Positions 1 to 9,586 are shown, counted from the first letter of the stretch. The stretch is DNA of 64,000 bases from Aestuariivivens sediminicola (GCF_022662015.1 NZ_JAKMCM010000001.1:744001-808000); one strand, 5' to 3'. The notes: generated by a model not told the origin, from the sequence alone. Translations and numbers: made by a program.

Positions 1-285
<285 letters not shown>

Positions 286-340
286 TTATTTTATATTCAT
301 TTTTTATTTCGTGAATTCCTGGTATAACCGAAATGATCCG

Positions 341-1498
341 CTATTCCAACCACGATTTGTAATAGTCGTTATCAGCTATCTTCATGGCCTCTTCCGTAAC
401 CATTAAGGGTTTGAACGTGTCAACCATGACCGCCAACTCATCGGTCTTTACCTTGCCAATACTTCTTTCGGCCGCCCCCGGATGTGGTCCGTGTGGTATT
501 CCTGCGGGATGCAGGGAAATATGGCCTGCTTCAATATCATTCCTGCTCATGAAGTCACCATCTACATAATACAGGACCTCATCACTATCAATATTGCTGT
601 GATTGTATGGTGCCGGTATGGATTGCGGATGATAATCGTATAATCGCGGCACAAAACTGCACACAACGAAGGCATTCGTTTCAAAGGTCTGATGCACCGG
701 AGGTGGTTGATGAATGCGTCCGGTAATGGGTTCGAAATCGTGTATTGAAAATGCATAGGGGTAGTTATACCCATCATAACCAACAACATCAAAAGGATGA
801 GATGCATAAATCATTTCAATGATTTCGCCTTTCTTCTTTACCTTCATTAGAAAGTCTCCCGACTCGTTGTATGTTTCCAATTCCTGGGGCTTACGGATAT
901 CGCGCTCACAAAAAGGGGAGTGTTCAAGCAACTGCCCAAACCAGTTGCGATACCGCTTAGGGGTATAAATAGGGCTGTGGGATTCGACAATGAACAACCG
1001 ATTATCTGCTGTGTCAAAATCGATTTTGTAAATGATCCCACGAGGGATCAAGAGGTAATCCCCGTATTTAAAATCGAGATTTCCAAACATGGTCCGCAAC
1101 TTCCCCGTACCTCTATGGACAAAAATGAGCTCATCCGCATCGGTATTCTTATAAAAGTAATTTTTTGTGGATTCCTTTGGCGCCGACAAAACAATGGCAC
1201 AGTCCTGATTTACCAGTACCGTTTTCCTGCTTTCTAAAAAATCTTTTTCAGGCTTTACCTGAAAGCCCTTTAACCTGTAGGACTGGATGTTGTTGGACTT
1301 GGCAATTTTAGGGGCCACACTGTACTGCTTTTTTATGGCTTTAACCTGTGTTGGACGCTGTTCGTGATAACTGTTGGAATACATGCCGTCGAATCCAATC
1401 GTACCGAACAACTGTTCGTAATACAAACTTCCATCAGGCTTTCTAAATTGTATATGACGCTTGTGGGGTATCTTCCCCAAAGTATGATAAAATGGCAT
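341..1498 (-). CDS. hmgA: homogentisate 1,2-dioxygenase
   Basis: Opens the aromatic ring of homogentisate to maleylacetoacetate with Fe(II) and O2, in the cytoplasm. The 385-residue protein starts MPFYHTLGKIPHKRHIQFR and contains the family blocks EQLFGTIGFDGMYSNSYHE (about 29-47), a cupin core with YGDYLLIPRG near residue 150, and the C-terminal iron site region SDEVLYYVDGDF followed by HPAGIPHGPHPGA near residues 305-345. It is of the shorter class of about 385 residues rather than the 440-residue eukaryotic form. ATG start at 1498. The hppD gene follows on the same strand and supplies its substrate. The DNA just upstream holds an 8-base inverted repeat that may be an operator. Confidence 0.93.
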   Translation of the reverse strand: MPFYHTLGKIPHKRHIQFRKPDGSLYYEQLFGTIGFDGMYSNSYHEQRPTQVKAIKKQYSVAPKIAKSNNIQSYRLKGFQVKPEKDFLESRKTVLVNQDCAIVLSAPKESTKNYFYKNTDADELIFVHRGTGKLRTMFGNLDFKYGDYLLIPRGIIYKIDFDTADNRLFIVESHSPIYTPKRYRNWFGQLLEHSPFCERDIRKPQELETYNESGDFLMKVKKKGEIIEMIYASHPFDVVGYDGYNYPYAFSIHDFEPITGRIHQPPPVHQTFETNAFVVCSFVPRLYDYHPQSIPAPYNHSNIDSDEVLYYVDGDFMSRNDIEAGHISLHPAGIPHGPHPGAAERSIGKVKTDELAVMVDTFKPLMVTEEAMKIADNDYYKSWLE

Positions 1499-1527
1499 TT
1501 ATTTAATTATTAAAAGTTAGGTACTGA

Positions 1528-1548
1528 AAGTTTTACTTAATAAAACTT
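1528..1548. repeat. 8-bp inverted repeat upstream of hmgA
   Basis: AAGTTTTA, a 5-base spacer CTTAA, then TAAAACTT: perfect arms 30-50 bases upstream of the hmgA ATG. The size and position fit a dimeric repressor or Lrp-type site for the tyrosine catabolic operon, but AT-rich DNA makes such repeats fairly common. The rest of 1499-1685 is AT-rich intergenic DNA with no gene that I can see. Confidence 0.3.
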
Positions 1549-1685
1549 AAAAATCAAATACATATAAAAATACAAAAAAATGCCTGCTTACTCAGGATTT
1601 CTCTTGATTAGATAGTGTAGAAATAACAATAAATCGTTCCAAAACAAATGCATAGATAGCAAATATCGTAATTTTTTTAAGGGGA

Positions 1686-3992
1686 TTAAAACCAAAACCC
1701 GACATTGAAATACCAAATACTCTTCTTTTGTTCCGTCGAATAGGAATATTTGGCCTGAATTGGACCAATAAATGTGTCCAAGGCATAACCTATGGCATAA
1801 CCCCTGTAATCCGGAAGGGTGAACCATTCTCCGGTCTCGAATATATCGTCTTCAACATTGGCCCAATTGCCTTCCAGAGTAATATGGTGGTTTTTAAATA
1901 TCTCATAATCCGCCATTGCGGCGGCCTTAACATAACTATTCCCGGTAAGCGATATAAAATCGTATCCCACAAACGGAATAAAATTATTAATCAGGTTATT
2001 CCCGAAGCCTCCTAAGGCAAAATCAAGGGTCTGTGTCGATTTATCGCCAAGCTTAAAACCACCGCTAACCCCCAAATTAATGGCTAGCTTGTCATGTATT
2101 GAAAACGCATAGCCCATTTTGGCCTTTGCTATCGAGAAGTCTTCAAAGCCTTCATTAAAATGGGAGGCCGCAAAATAAAGATGTACATCACCATCGAAAT
2201 ACACCCCCCTCTTAGGAAAATACCTATTGTCATAAGTATCTAATTTCAGCGTACCAAAGACACTGAAATAATCCGTGTTTTCAAATAAAAACGCGTCGTT
2301 CGGGTTTGTTGTGCTAAGGGTTTCAGATTTCACTTCCAGGCGCTTATGCTCAAAACCGAGGCCCAGGGCGAAATCTTTCCTGAAAAGCGTTTGTAAATAA
2401 AACTGATTGGTCTGGTCTTCCAGTTCCACATCTATCTTGTTAATTCCGGAGACCTCTATTTCATTCTCATCAAGTAACAACTGCGCACTAATCCCTTTAT
2501 TAAAGGCGTTATATCGTGACCGTAATCCAATACTCCAGTAGAAGCCCTTGTCGATCAAATACTCGAAATTATAGCGCACATGATCCCCTAAAACAACATC
2601 CAGGGAAGCAATATCATTATTAAATAAGAATCGCTTTTTAGTCACGTTTATCAAGGCTGCACTTTTATAGAGATCGTCGTAATGAATTCCAAGTTTCAAA
2701 AAGGTCGTCGGTTGTGATTCACTGACATTGGCAAATAAATTATAGGCCTCCTCCTGTTCGCCTTTGACGATTTCGTAGTAAAAGGAATCGAAATTATTTG
2801 TGGCGACCAGATTGTTCACCCCCTTTTCAAAGGTCTTGTAACTTATCTTTTCACCACCTTTAATTTTCAATTTCCCCAGAACATAGGCTCTCGTATAGCG
2901 CTTATTTCCCTTGACATAAATTTGATTTATCTGGATACTGTCCCCAATTTCCTTTTTGACTTTAGCCCTGTAAGGACGCTCCTGATGTTCGAGGATCGTC
3001 TTGAGTTCCTCTGCTTTATCAAGTGCCGCTTCTTTACCGTTTTTTACAATCAACGCCCCTTCGTCAAATGACACCACGGTAAAATCTTTAATATCGGGTT
3101 TTATATAGATATCCGTCTTTTTCGATTTTACCTTCATGGTATTGATGGTCCTGAAATTGTTTATCTGACGCAAGACATCCGGTGCAGCAGTGAGTTCATC
3201 CCGTTTACGTAAACCGTCCTGAACATCTATTCCAATTATAATATCTGCACCCTTGGCGCGCAATTCATCGATGGGATAATTATTGACCACCCCGCCATCT
3301 GTTAGAACCATATCACCGATTACCACCGGTTGAAAGAGTGAAGGCAAGGCGCCGCTGGCCAATATCGACTGCGTTAAATTCCCCTGATTCAAAATAACTT
3401 GTTCACCAGTTTCTATATTGGTAGCAATACAAAAAAATGGAATAGGCAGATTATCGAAAGAGTCAATGTGGCTGACATGAAGTAAAAGCTTGGATAGCGC
3501 ATTATAGGCATTTTGTCCTCTCGATAAGGCTGATGGCAACTTTATTTTAAAGTTTTCAAAAGGCAGGGAAATGGCATATTTTTCAGAATTGCCGCGTTCA
3601 TAAAACGCCTTCGAAGCCCTGGGCAGTGCATCGTTAATGATGGCATCGAAATTAATCTGTCTAAAAATCGAATCCAACTCATTTCCGGAATATCCGGAAG
3701 CATATAAAGCCCCTATAATTGCACCCATACTGGTTCCTGAAACATAATCAATCTTTATCCCCAGGCTGTCTATTACCTGTAGCGCCCCAATGTGCGCCAA
3801 GCCTTTGGCACCGCCACCACTTAGCACCAATCCTACTTTTTTAGTAGGACGTTCCTGCATGTGGAATTGCGCATGCATCTGAACACATACAAAAACGCTA
3901 AGCATTAATATGTTAATTTTTAATTTCAATACCTCTTTTAAATAAATTCCATTAGAACTAAAAAGCAAAGGGCTTTTTAAAATTAACTTCAT
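1686..3992 (-). CDS. patatin-like phospholipase with Omp85-type barrel (PlpD-like)
   Basis: A 768-residue predicted outer membrane protein that joins a lipid hydrolase to a transporter-like barrel. A hydrophobic segment near residues 25-41 ending in MHAQ looks like a signal peptide, with an unusually long leader before it. The patatin domain follows: oxyanion loop GLVLSGGGAKG (54-64), nucleophile GTSMG (Ser88) and catalytic Asp in DGG near 230. Next comes a POTRA-like segment (IYVKGNKRYTRAYVLGKLKIKGG) and a 16-strand-type barrel ending in aromatic WYFNVGFWF. This is the architecture of type Vd autotransporters, although the Bacteroidota members often keep the patatin part in the periplasm. 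Its ATG shares one base with the uvrC stop (TAATG), so translation is probably coupled. Substrate unknown. Confidence 0.85.
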   Translation of the reverse strand: MKLILKSPLLFSSNGIYLKEVLKLKINILMLSVFVCVQMHAQFHMQERPTKKVGLVLSGGGAKGLAHIGALQVIDSLGIKIDYVSGTSMGAIIGALYASGYSGNELDSIFRQINFDAIINDALPRASKAFYERGNSEKYAISLPFENFKIKLPSALSRGQNAYNALSKLLLHVSHIDSFDNLPIPFFCIATNIETGEQVILNQGNLTQSILASGALPSLFQPVVIGDMVLTDGGVVNNYPIDELRAKGADIIIGIDVQDGLRKRDELTAAPDVLRQINNFRTINTMKVKSKKTDIYIKPDIKDFTVVSFDEGALIVKNGKEAALDKAEELKTILEHQERPYRAKVKKEIGDSIQINQIYVKGNKRYTRAYVLGKLKIKGGEKISYKTFEKGVNNLVATNNFDSFYYEIVKGEQEEAYNLFANVSESQPTTFLKLGIHYDDLYKSAALINVTKKRFLFNNDIASLDVVLGDHVRYNFEYLIDKGFYWSIGLRSRYNAFNKGISAQLLLDENEIEVSGINKIDVELEDQTNQFYLQTLFRKDFALGLGFEHKRLEVKSETLSTTNPNDAFLFENTDYFSVFGTLKLDTYDNRYFPKRGVYFDGDVHLYFAASHFNEGFEDFSIAKAKMGYAFSIHDKLAINLGVSGGFKLGDKSTQTLDFALGGFGNNLINNFIPFVGYDFISLTGNSYVKAAAMADYEIFKNHHITLEGNWANVEDDIFETGEWFTLPDYRGYAIGYALDTFIGPIQAKYSYSTEQKKSIWYFNVGFWF

Positions 3993-5785
3993 TACTCCGG
4001 ATGATAATAGCTATACACCTTTTCTGCTCGTGACGGACCGACGACCGCTTCGAGTTCATCCAGTTTCGCATTTGCCACTCGCTTGACCGATTTAAAATGC
4101 TTTAATAAGTCGACAACTGTTTTCTCACCCACACCATTGATCGTTTCCAGTTCCGTGTTTAATGCTTTTTTACTTCGTTTATTCCTGTGATGTTCAATAC
4201 CAAAACGGTGGGCCTCATTACGTAACTGCTGTATAACTTTCAAGGTCTCGCTTTTTTTATCTAAATATAAAGGAATTGGATCATTCGGATAGAATAATTC
4301 CTCCAATCGTTTGGCAATTCCAATAATAGCTATTCTGTTTCTAAGGTTCAGAGTCTCCAAACTTTTTAAGGCCGACGACAACTGTCCTTTGCCTCCATCA
4401 ATTATGATGAGTTGTGGCAAAGGCTGGTTTTCATTCAACAAGCGCTTGTACCGACGGTAAACCACCTCTTCCATTGAGGCATAATCATCGGGACCTTCTA
4501 CGGATTTAATATTGAAATGCCTGTAATCCTTTTTACTTGGTTTGCCATTTTTAAACACCACACATGCAGCGACCGGGTTGGTTCCCTGAATGTTACTATT
4601 ATCAAAACATTCTATATGTCTCGGTTCATTTGGAAGCCTGAGATCGGCTTTCATTTGCGCCATAATGCGGTTAGCATGCCTTTCAGGATCCACAATTTTT
4701 AGTTGTTTAAACCGTTCCATCCTGAAATATTTTGCATTGCGAAGCGATAAATCCAAAATATGTTTTTTATCCCCAAGTTTTGGAATTGTAATTTTTATTT
4801 CATCTCCCAGGTCAACCTTAAATGGCACATAAATTTCTTTAGATTTAGAATGAAATCGTTGTCGGAGTTCCGTAATTCCAAGCTCCAGCAATTCTTTATC
4901 TGTTTCATCCAGTCGCTTCTTCAACTCCAGGGTATGAGATCGGATAATGGCACCATATGATAATTGTAAAAAATTAATGTATCCATAGCTTTCATCACTC
5001 ACGATAGTGAAGACATCCACATTGCTGATTTTTGGGTTTACAATTGTAGATTTCGCCTGATAGTTCTCTAAAACTTCAATCTTTTCCTTTATTCTCTGGG
5101 CTTCCTCGAACTGCATGTTTTTAGCAAATTCCTGCATTTGATGTTTAAACTGATGTAAAGAATCTTTGAAATTCCCCTTTAAAATTTGCTTAATCGCCTT
5201 AATATTTTCATTGTATTCTGCTTCTGTTTCCAAACCCTCACATGCCCCTTTACAGTTTCCTAAGTGATACTCCAGACATACCTTAAATTTACCGGCATTA
5301 ATTTTTTCTTCTGATAACTGATAATTACAGGTGCGTAAACTGTACAGTCCCTTTATCAAGTCCAGAAGAGTTTGTACTGTCTTTACATTGGTATATGGCC
5401 CAAAATAGGTACCACCTCCTTTAAACACGCGCCTTGTCGAAAAGACTCTGGGAAATCGTTCATTTTTAATGCAAATCCAGGGATAGGACTTATCATCTTT
5501 AAGCATCACGTTGTATCGCGGTTTATGCTTCTTTATCAAATTATTTTCCAAAAGCAATGCGTCGGTTTCAGTTTCAACCACTATATGCTTTATTCGAAAA
5601 ATTTTTTTAACCAGGACTTTGGTTTTGCCATTTTCGTGCACTTTGTTGAAATAGGAGCTCACCCTTTTCTTCAAATTCTTGGCTTTTCCGACATACAATA
5701 TTGTGCCCTCCTTATCAAAATATTGATAAACTCCAGGTTGACTTGGTAGGGTTTTTAATTGTATCTCTAAAGCCGGAATGTCCAT
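3992..5785 (-). CDS. uvrC: excinuclease ABC subunit C
   Basis: Makes both incisions around a DNA lesion after UvrAB loading. 597 residues from the ATG at 5785. A TTG nine bases upstream is also open but lies inside a -7 promoter motif, so I reject it. Domains in order: GIY-YIG nuclease near 12-40 (GVYQYFDKEGTILYVGKAKN), a UVR coiled-coil motif near 205-235 (QFEEAQRIKEKIEVLENY), the RNase H-like endonuclease around 380 (IECFDNSNIQGT, then IIDGGKGQL), and a C-terminal helix-hairpin-helix (INGVGEKTVVDLLKHF). Length is normal for the family. The downstream patatin gene overlaps its stop by one base, a pairing with no obvious functional link to repair. Confidence 0.96.
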   Translation of the reverse strand: MDIPALEIQLKTLPSQPGVYQYFDKEGTILYVGKAKNLKKRVSSYFNKVHENGKTKVLVKKIFRIKHIVVETETDALLLENNLIKKHKPRYNVMLKDDKSYPWICIKNERFPRVFSTRRVFKGGGTYFGPYTNVKTVQTLLDLIKGLYSLRTCNYQLSEEKINAGKFKVCLEYHLGNCKGACEGLETEAEYNENIKAIKQILKGNFKDSLHQFKHQMQEFAKNMQFEEAQRIKEKIEVLENYQAKSTIVNPKISNVDVFTIVSDESYGYINFLQLSYGAIIRSHTLELKKRLDETDKELLELGITELRQRFHSKSKEIYVPFKVDLGDEIKITIPKLGDKKHILDLSLRNAKYFRMERFKQLKIVDPERHANRIMAQMKADLRLPNEPRHIECFDNSNIQGTNPVAACVVFKNGKPSKKDYRHFNIKSVEGPDDYASMEEVVYRRYKRLLNENQPLPQLIIIDGGKGQLSSALKSLETLNLRNRIAIIGIAKRLEELFYPNDPIPLYLDKKSETLKVIQQLRNEAHRFGIEHHRNKRSKKALNTELETINGVGEKTVVDLLKHFKSVKRVANAKLDELEAVVGPSRAEKVYSYYHPE

Positions 5786-5791
5786 GACTCT

Positions 5792-5799
5792 CAAAGGTA
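5792..5799 (-). promoter_or_regulatory. candidate -7 promoter box for uvrC
   Basis: On the minus strand this reads TACCTTTG, an exact match to the Bacteroidota -7 consensus TAnnTTTG. It ends only six bases before the uvrC ATG, so the transcript would be leaderless or nearly so. I see no matching -33 TTTG at the usual distance. It helps to decide the start at 5785 over the TTG at 5794. Confidence 0.35.
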
Positions 5800-5859
5800 A
5801 TTAATATTTGAAATTTAATGTATTTTGAATTTACTAATTTACTACCTTTCGCCGCTTTT

Positions 5860-5867
5860 TAATTTTG
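5860..5867 (+). promoter_or_regulatory. candidate -7 promoter box for the rimK operon
   Basis: TAATTTTG fits TAnnTTTG and ends three bases before the ATG at 5871. A second near match, TACCTTTC at 5843-5850, could instead give a leader of about 15 bases. The 85-base gap 5786-5870 is therefore a divergent promoter region shared with uvrC. Confidence 0.3.
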
Positions 5868-5870
5868 TAA

Positions 5871-6314
5871 ATGAGTAAAAGAATTATTGGTCGCGTCGAT
5901 GTTGTCGACTTTCCGCAACTTGGCCTTTATAACATTGATGTTAAAATTGATACCGGTGCGTATACCTCTGCCATACACTGTTCCCAAATAATTGAAGAAT
6001 ACGGAACATTGCGATGCATTTTTAACAGTGCCGTACATCAAAACTTCGGTAAAACAGAAATTGTTTTTGACACCTTCACACATACCAATGTGAAAAGCAG
6101 CAATGGTTATGCGGAAAACCGTTACAAAGTAAAATCTGAAGTTATATTTTTTGGAAAAACCTACAAGATTAACTTAACTTTAAGCACCAGAGACGATATG
6201 AAGTTTCCCGTACTTATTGGCCGACAATTTTTAAAACGAAAATTTTTGGTTGATGTCGATTTGGAAAACGTATCCTATTTAACATGTCAGCATGAATATA
6301 GTTATTCTTTCTAG
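5871..6314 (+). CDS. retropepsin-like aspartic protease, RimB/PF05618 type
   Basis: 147-residue cytoplasmic protein of the family long labelled 'ATP-dependent zinc protease' but built like a retropepsin. It shows the entry strand [17 protein letters not shown], the catalytic loop [10 protein letters not shown] (Asp27) and the late family block [10 protein letters not shown] near residues 108-117. There is no signal peptide. Its 3' end overlaps rimK by 23 bases, so both are made from one message. In Pseudomonas, RimB of this family acts with RimK, controlling the glutamate tail on ribosomal protein S6. The same pairing here suggests that role, though activity on S6 is inferred. Confidence 0.85.
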   Translation: MSKRIIGRVDVVDFPQLGLYNIDVKIDTGAYTSAIHCSQIIEEYGTLRCIFNSAVHQNFGKTEIVFDTFTHTNVKSSNGYAENRYKVKSEVIFFGKTYKINLTLSTRDDMKFPVLIGRQFLKRKFLVDVDLENVSYLTCQHEYSYSF

Positions 6315-7167
6315 AAACTCCAGTTTATATTCTACACAGCGTTTGGTAAACGAGGGTGAAAACAGGGGGCATTATATGGAAGTTATCGACCCCCTGAAAT
6401 GCGATATCATTATCGAGAAAGAGAAACCTACGATTTATTATAAGGATCGTTACCTGGACTATGTTGACGCCATAATTCCCCGCATTGGTGCTTCTGTAAC
6501 CTTTTTTGGCTGCGCCGTGGTCAGACAGTTTGAAATGATGAACGTGTTTACCTCTGTCACCTCTGATGCCATTATTCGGTCGCGGGATAAATTGCGCAGT
6601 TTCCAACGCCTTTCTAAAGCAGGCATTGGTATGCCAAAAACGGTGTTCACTAATTATTCACGGGATATCGACCAGGTGCTTTCTCATGTTGGAGGTACAC
6701 CGGTTATCATTAAATTATTGGAAGGCACTCAGGGTTTAGGTGTGGTGTTGGCAGAGACTAAAAATGCCGCAGAATCTGTATTGGAAGCATTTAACGGACT
6801 TCAGGCCAGGGCTTTGGTACAGGAGTATATTAAAGAAGCCAAAGGGGCCGATTTAAGAGCCCTGGTGGTTGATGGGCATGTGGTCGGTGCTATGAAGCGG
6901 CAGGGTAAAGAAGGCGAATTTCGGTCCAATCTGCACCGCGGTGGATCCGCAGAGGTTATTAAACTCAATGAGGCCGAATTAAAAGTGGCGATGAAAGCGT
7001 CGCGCGCTCTTAAATTACCTATCTGTGGCGTAGACATGTTACAGTCGAATAGAGGTCCTTTGTTACTTGAAGTGAATTCAACGCCTGGTTTAGAAGGTAT
7101 CGAAGGGGCAACAGGTAAAAATATAGCCAAAAGTATTATTACCTATATAGAACGAAATCGGAGTTAA
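6292..7167 (+). CDS. rimK: RimK-type ATP-grasp glutamate ligase
   Basis: 291 residues. ATP-grasp enzyme that adds glutamates to the C terminus of ribosomal protein S6 in E. coli and can make poly-alpha-glutamate in vitro. Seen: the N-terminal RimK domain ([18 protein letters not shown], then [15 protein letters not shown]), the ATP-grasp body with [17 protein letters not shown], and the metal/ATP site [15 protein letters not shown] near the end. Length matches E. coli RimK (about 300). It begins within the upstream protease gene, and the next gene starts 3 bases after its stop. Family membership is firm. The actual acceptor (S6 or another protein or cofactor) is not provable here. Confidence 0.93.
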   Translation: MNIVILSRNSSLYSTQRLVNEGENRGHYMEVIDPLKCDIIIEKEKPTIYYKDRYLDYVDAIIPRIGASVTFFGCAVVRQFEMMNVFTSVTSDAIIRSRDKLRSFQRLSKAGIGMPKTVFTNYSRDIDQVLSHVGGTPVIIKLLEGTQGLGVVLAETKNAAESVLEAFNGLQARALVQEYIKEAKGADLRALVVDGHVVGAMKRQGKEGEFRSNLHRGGSAEVIKLNEAELKVAMKASRALKLPICGVDMLQSNRGPLLLEVNSTPGLEGIEGATGKNIAKSIITYIERNRS

Positions 7168-7170
7168 TTT

Positions 7171-8142
7171 ATGAGTACTGAAAATGAACCCCTGGTCATC
7201 TTAAATCAGACTGTTAAACCCGGCGAAAGCAAGGAGGTTAACTTTAGTGTGGCTAATTTACATACCTCTTCCCCGGTAAATGTACCAGTAATCATAGAAC
7301 GATCGAAAAAACCCGGACCTACCGTTTTGTTTACGGCTGGGATTCACGGAGACGAAGTAAATGGTGTTGAAATTATAAGACAACTTATCGCAAAAGGTAT
7401 TAACCGGCCTAAAATTGGTACCATAATTTGCATTCCGGTAATAAACATTTTTGGTTTCATTAATTTAAAACGTGAATTCCCTGACGGAAGGGATTTAAAC
7501 AGGGTATTCCCCGGCAGCCCCAATGGGTCATTAGCGAGCCGGGTAGCCCATAAACTTATCAACGAAGTGCTACCGCACGCCGATTTAATTATTGATTTTC
7601 ATACAGGCGGTTCGGGACGGTTTAATGCCCCTCAGCTAAGATATGCCAAAGACAAAAAAGACCTTGACATACTCGCAAAGGTATTTGGGCCTCCCTTTGT
7701 TTTATACTCTAAAAACTTGTCTAAATCCTTCAGGACAACCTGCAATAAATTAGGGAAACCACTATTACTTTTTGAAGGCGGAAAATCCTTTCATATTGAT
7801 GAAACAATAACCAACTCGGGTGTTAACGGTTCCAAACGGGTTTTAAAACACATGGGGATGCTGAAGACCGTTTTTAAGTCATCAAAACCAAAAAAGGAAT
7901 GCATCTTTATTATAGACAGTAAATGGCAGCGTGCCAAATATTCTGGTATGTTCAAGGCCTCAGTAGCCATTGGAACCCAGGTCATAAAAGAAGATATCAT
8001 AGGCAATATTACAGATCCCTATGGTAAGTTTAACTACTTTGTTCGCGCTGTAAGTTCCGGATACATTATAAACGTCAATGAATCTCCAATCGTTTATCAG
8101 GGCGATGCCTTATTTCATATTACTACCAGACTTAAAAAGTGA
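7171..8142 (+). CDS. succinylglutamate desuccinylase/aspartoacylase family zinc hydrolase
   Basis: 323-residue member of the AstE/ASPA family (PF04952), which share the fold of M14 zinc carboxypeptidases and cut N-acyl or glutamyl amide bonds. Zinc ligands are visible: GIHGDEVNG (His59, Glu62) and DFHTGG near residue 150, with DLNRVFPG near 108 for substrate binding. A C-terminal barrel-like part follows (KWQRAKYSGMFKA onward). No other arginine-succinyltransferase pathway gene is near, so a role in arginine breakdown is unlikely. Its place right after rimK suggests trimming or recycling of glutamyl products. That is inference. Confidence 0.82.
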   Translation: MSTENEPLVILNQTVKPGESKEVNFSVANLHTSSPVNVPVIIERSKKPGPTVLFTAGIHGDEVNGVEIIRQLIAKGINRPKIGTIICIPVINIFGFINLKREFPDGRDLNRVFPGSPNGSLASRVAHKLINEVLPHADLIIDFHTGGSGRFNAPQLRYAKDKKDLDILAKVFGPPFVLYSKNLSKSFRTTCNKLGKPLLLFEGGKSFHIDETITNSGVNGSKRVLKHMGMLKTVFKSSKPKKECIFIIDSKWQRAKYSGMFKASVAIGTQVIKEDIIGNITDPYGKFNYFVRAVSSGYIINVNESPIVYQGDALFHITTRLKK

Positions 8143-8145
8143 TCC

Positions 8146-8709
8146 ATGACGAAAGCTGAGCTGAGAAGGAAATATAAAAGCCTCCGCCATCATTTAACCC
8201 AGAATGATATTGATGACCTGAGTTTGGCTATTGCAAACCAACTTTTAAAATTACCTGTTTGGGAGCATTCATTCTATCATGTATTTCTCACCATAGTAAA
8301 ACAGAAAGAAATCAATACCGACTATATCCTGAACATACTCTCGGGAAAAGACAAAAACATCGTCATTTCTAAAAGCGATTTTAATACCGGATTGATGACG
8401 AACTATCTGTTAACCGATAATACGGTCCTTAAAAATAATGCATGGGGTATTCCTGAACCTGCTGGAGGTATTGAAATTGAAAACCAGGCTATAGACGTGG
8501 TGTTTGTGCCTCTTTTGGCCTTTGATAAACAAGGCCATCGTGTGGGCTACGGCAAAGGATTTTACGATACGTTTTTATCTGAATGCAACTCGGATACAGT
8601 AAAAATAGGATTGTCCTTTTTTGAGGCTGAAGATCGTATTGATGGCCTGTACGACACTGATATTACATTGAATTATTGCGTGACACCCAAACAAATATTT
8701 CAGTTTTAA
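8146..8709 (+). CDS. 5-formyltetrahydrofolate cyclo-ligase
   Basis: 187 residues. Converts 5-formyl-THF to 5,10-methenyl-THF with ATP, salvaging a stable folate store. Shown by the N-terminal KAELRRKYKSLR motif, PLLAFDKQGHRVGYGKGFYD (family signature around 123-142) and the C-terminal region typical of MTHFS/YgfA. The start is 3 bases after the upstream stop, so it is the fourth gene of the rim operon. The stop overlaps the convergent lspA stop by 4 bases. Folates are often polyglutamylated, which may or may not explain its company. Confidence 0.92.
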   Translation: MTKAELRRKYKSLRHHLTQNDIDDLSLAIANQLLKLPVWEHSFYHVFLTIVKQKEINTDYILNILSGKDKNIVISKSDFNTGLMTNYLLTDNTVLKNNAWGIPEPAGGIEIENQAIDVVFVPLLAFDKQGHRVGYGKGFYDTFLSECNSDTVKIGLSFFEAEDRIDGLYDTDITLNYCVTPKQIFQF

Positions 8710-9338
8710 TCGACATCTTCATTTTTTGGAAAGGCTTTTTTATTAAATACAATGAGCATAATAAAACCGGTGCTTATCGCTACATCGGCTACATTAAAAA
8801 CCGGTTCAAAAAAGGTAAAATACTCACCTCCATAAATGGGCAACCACTCCGGCAAATACCCTTTATACAGAGGGAAATATAACATATCCACCACTTTTCC
8901 GTGAAATATCGTATCATAACCTCCGGCCTCAGGTAGAAAAGAAGCTATCTGACCATAGCTGTCATCGAATAAGACACCATAAAAAACGGAATCGATAATA
9001 TTTCCCAGGGCACCTGCAAAAATAAGGGCTATGGCAAGAATTAATACTTTAGGACTACCCTTTTTCGTGGCACTATATAACCAATAGCCTATTCCAATTA
9101 TCGCGACGATACGAAATAAAGTGAGTCCAATTTTACCCATTCTATCTGAAATGATGGGGATAAAATCACTGAGCTTAGTCCCCCAGGCCATGCCATCATT
9201 CTCAATAAAATAGATCTTAAACCAACTGAAGACAGTAATGTCCTCGGTTAGAACAAAATGGGTCTTCACGTATATTTTACTAATCTGGTCGATCAATAAA
9301 ATAATTAGAATGAGAATCATGGATTTTTTCAGTGACAT
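8706..9338 (-). CDS. lspA: lipoprotein signal peptidase (signal peptidase II)
   Basis: Inner membrane aspartyl protease that removes the signal peptide from prolipoproteins. 210 residues with four predicted membrane segments: near the N terminus (MILILIILLIDQISKIYVK), about 70-90, 100-115 and the C terminus. Catalytic aspartates are in GALGNIIDSVFYG and FNVADVAISTG. The stretch between them is longer than in E. coli LspA (about 165 residues in total there) and has the FLPEAGGYDTIFHGKVVDM insert, common in Bacteroidota. It lies downstream of ileS and the dksA-like gene but is separated from them by a terminator hairpin. Confidence 0.95.
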   Translation of the reverse strand: MSLKKSMILILIILLIDQISKIYVKTHFVLTEDITVFSWFKIYFIENDGMAWGTKLSDFIPIISDRMGKIGLTLFRIVAIIGIGYWLYSATKKGSPKVLILAIALIFAGALGNIIDSVFYGVLFDDSYGQIASFLPEAGGYDTIFHGKVVDMLYFPLYKGYLPEWLPIYGGEYFTFFEPVFNVADVAISTGFIMLIVFNKKAFPKNEDVD

Positions 9339-9400
9339 AAGACTTGTTCAGGCTCTTGCAACGCACTGCCTTCAACGTAGACAGGTGTTTCTTGTACCCT

Positions 9401-9436
9401 TTTAAAAATAAAAAACGTCTCCATAAAGAGACGTTT
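9401..9436 (-). terminator. Rho-independent terminator after the dksA-like gene
   Basis: Perfect 9-bp stem (AAACGTCTC at 9413-9421 with GAGACGTTT at 9428-9436, six-base loop). On the minus strand it is followed by a T-rich run (complement of 9401-9412). It lies about 150 bases after the dksA-like stop and 60 bases before lspA, so it ends ileS-dksA transcription. The remaining DNA in 9437-9586 shows nothing else that I recognise. Confidence 0.75.
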
Positions 9437-9586
9437 CAAAAGTACATGATTTTTTTAATTTGAAACATCACTTTTACCAAATTAAAAAAATTGCGTACCT
9501 GCAAGGCGGTTAACAATGTAAACTTAACCGTTCTATCCTAACTATATAATTTAAGTTTATCAGAGGGCCTGTAGGACGTAAAACCT

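Noticed and set aside
1728-2015. 95-residue plus-strand frame inside the patatin gene
   Set aside because: Antisense shadow of a well-supported coding region, with no family match.
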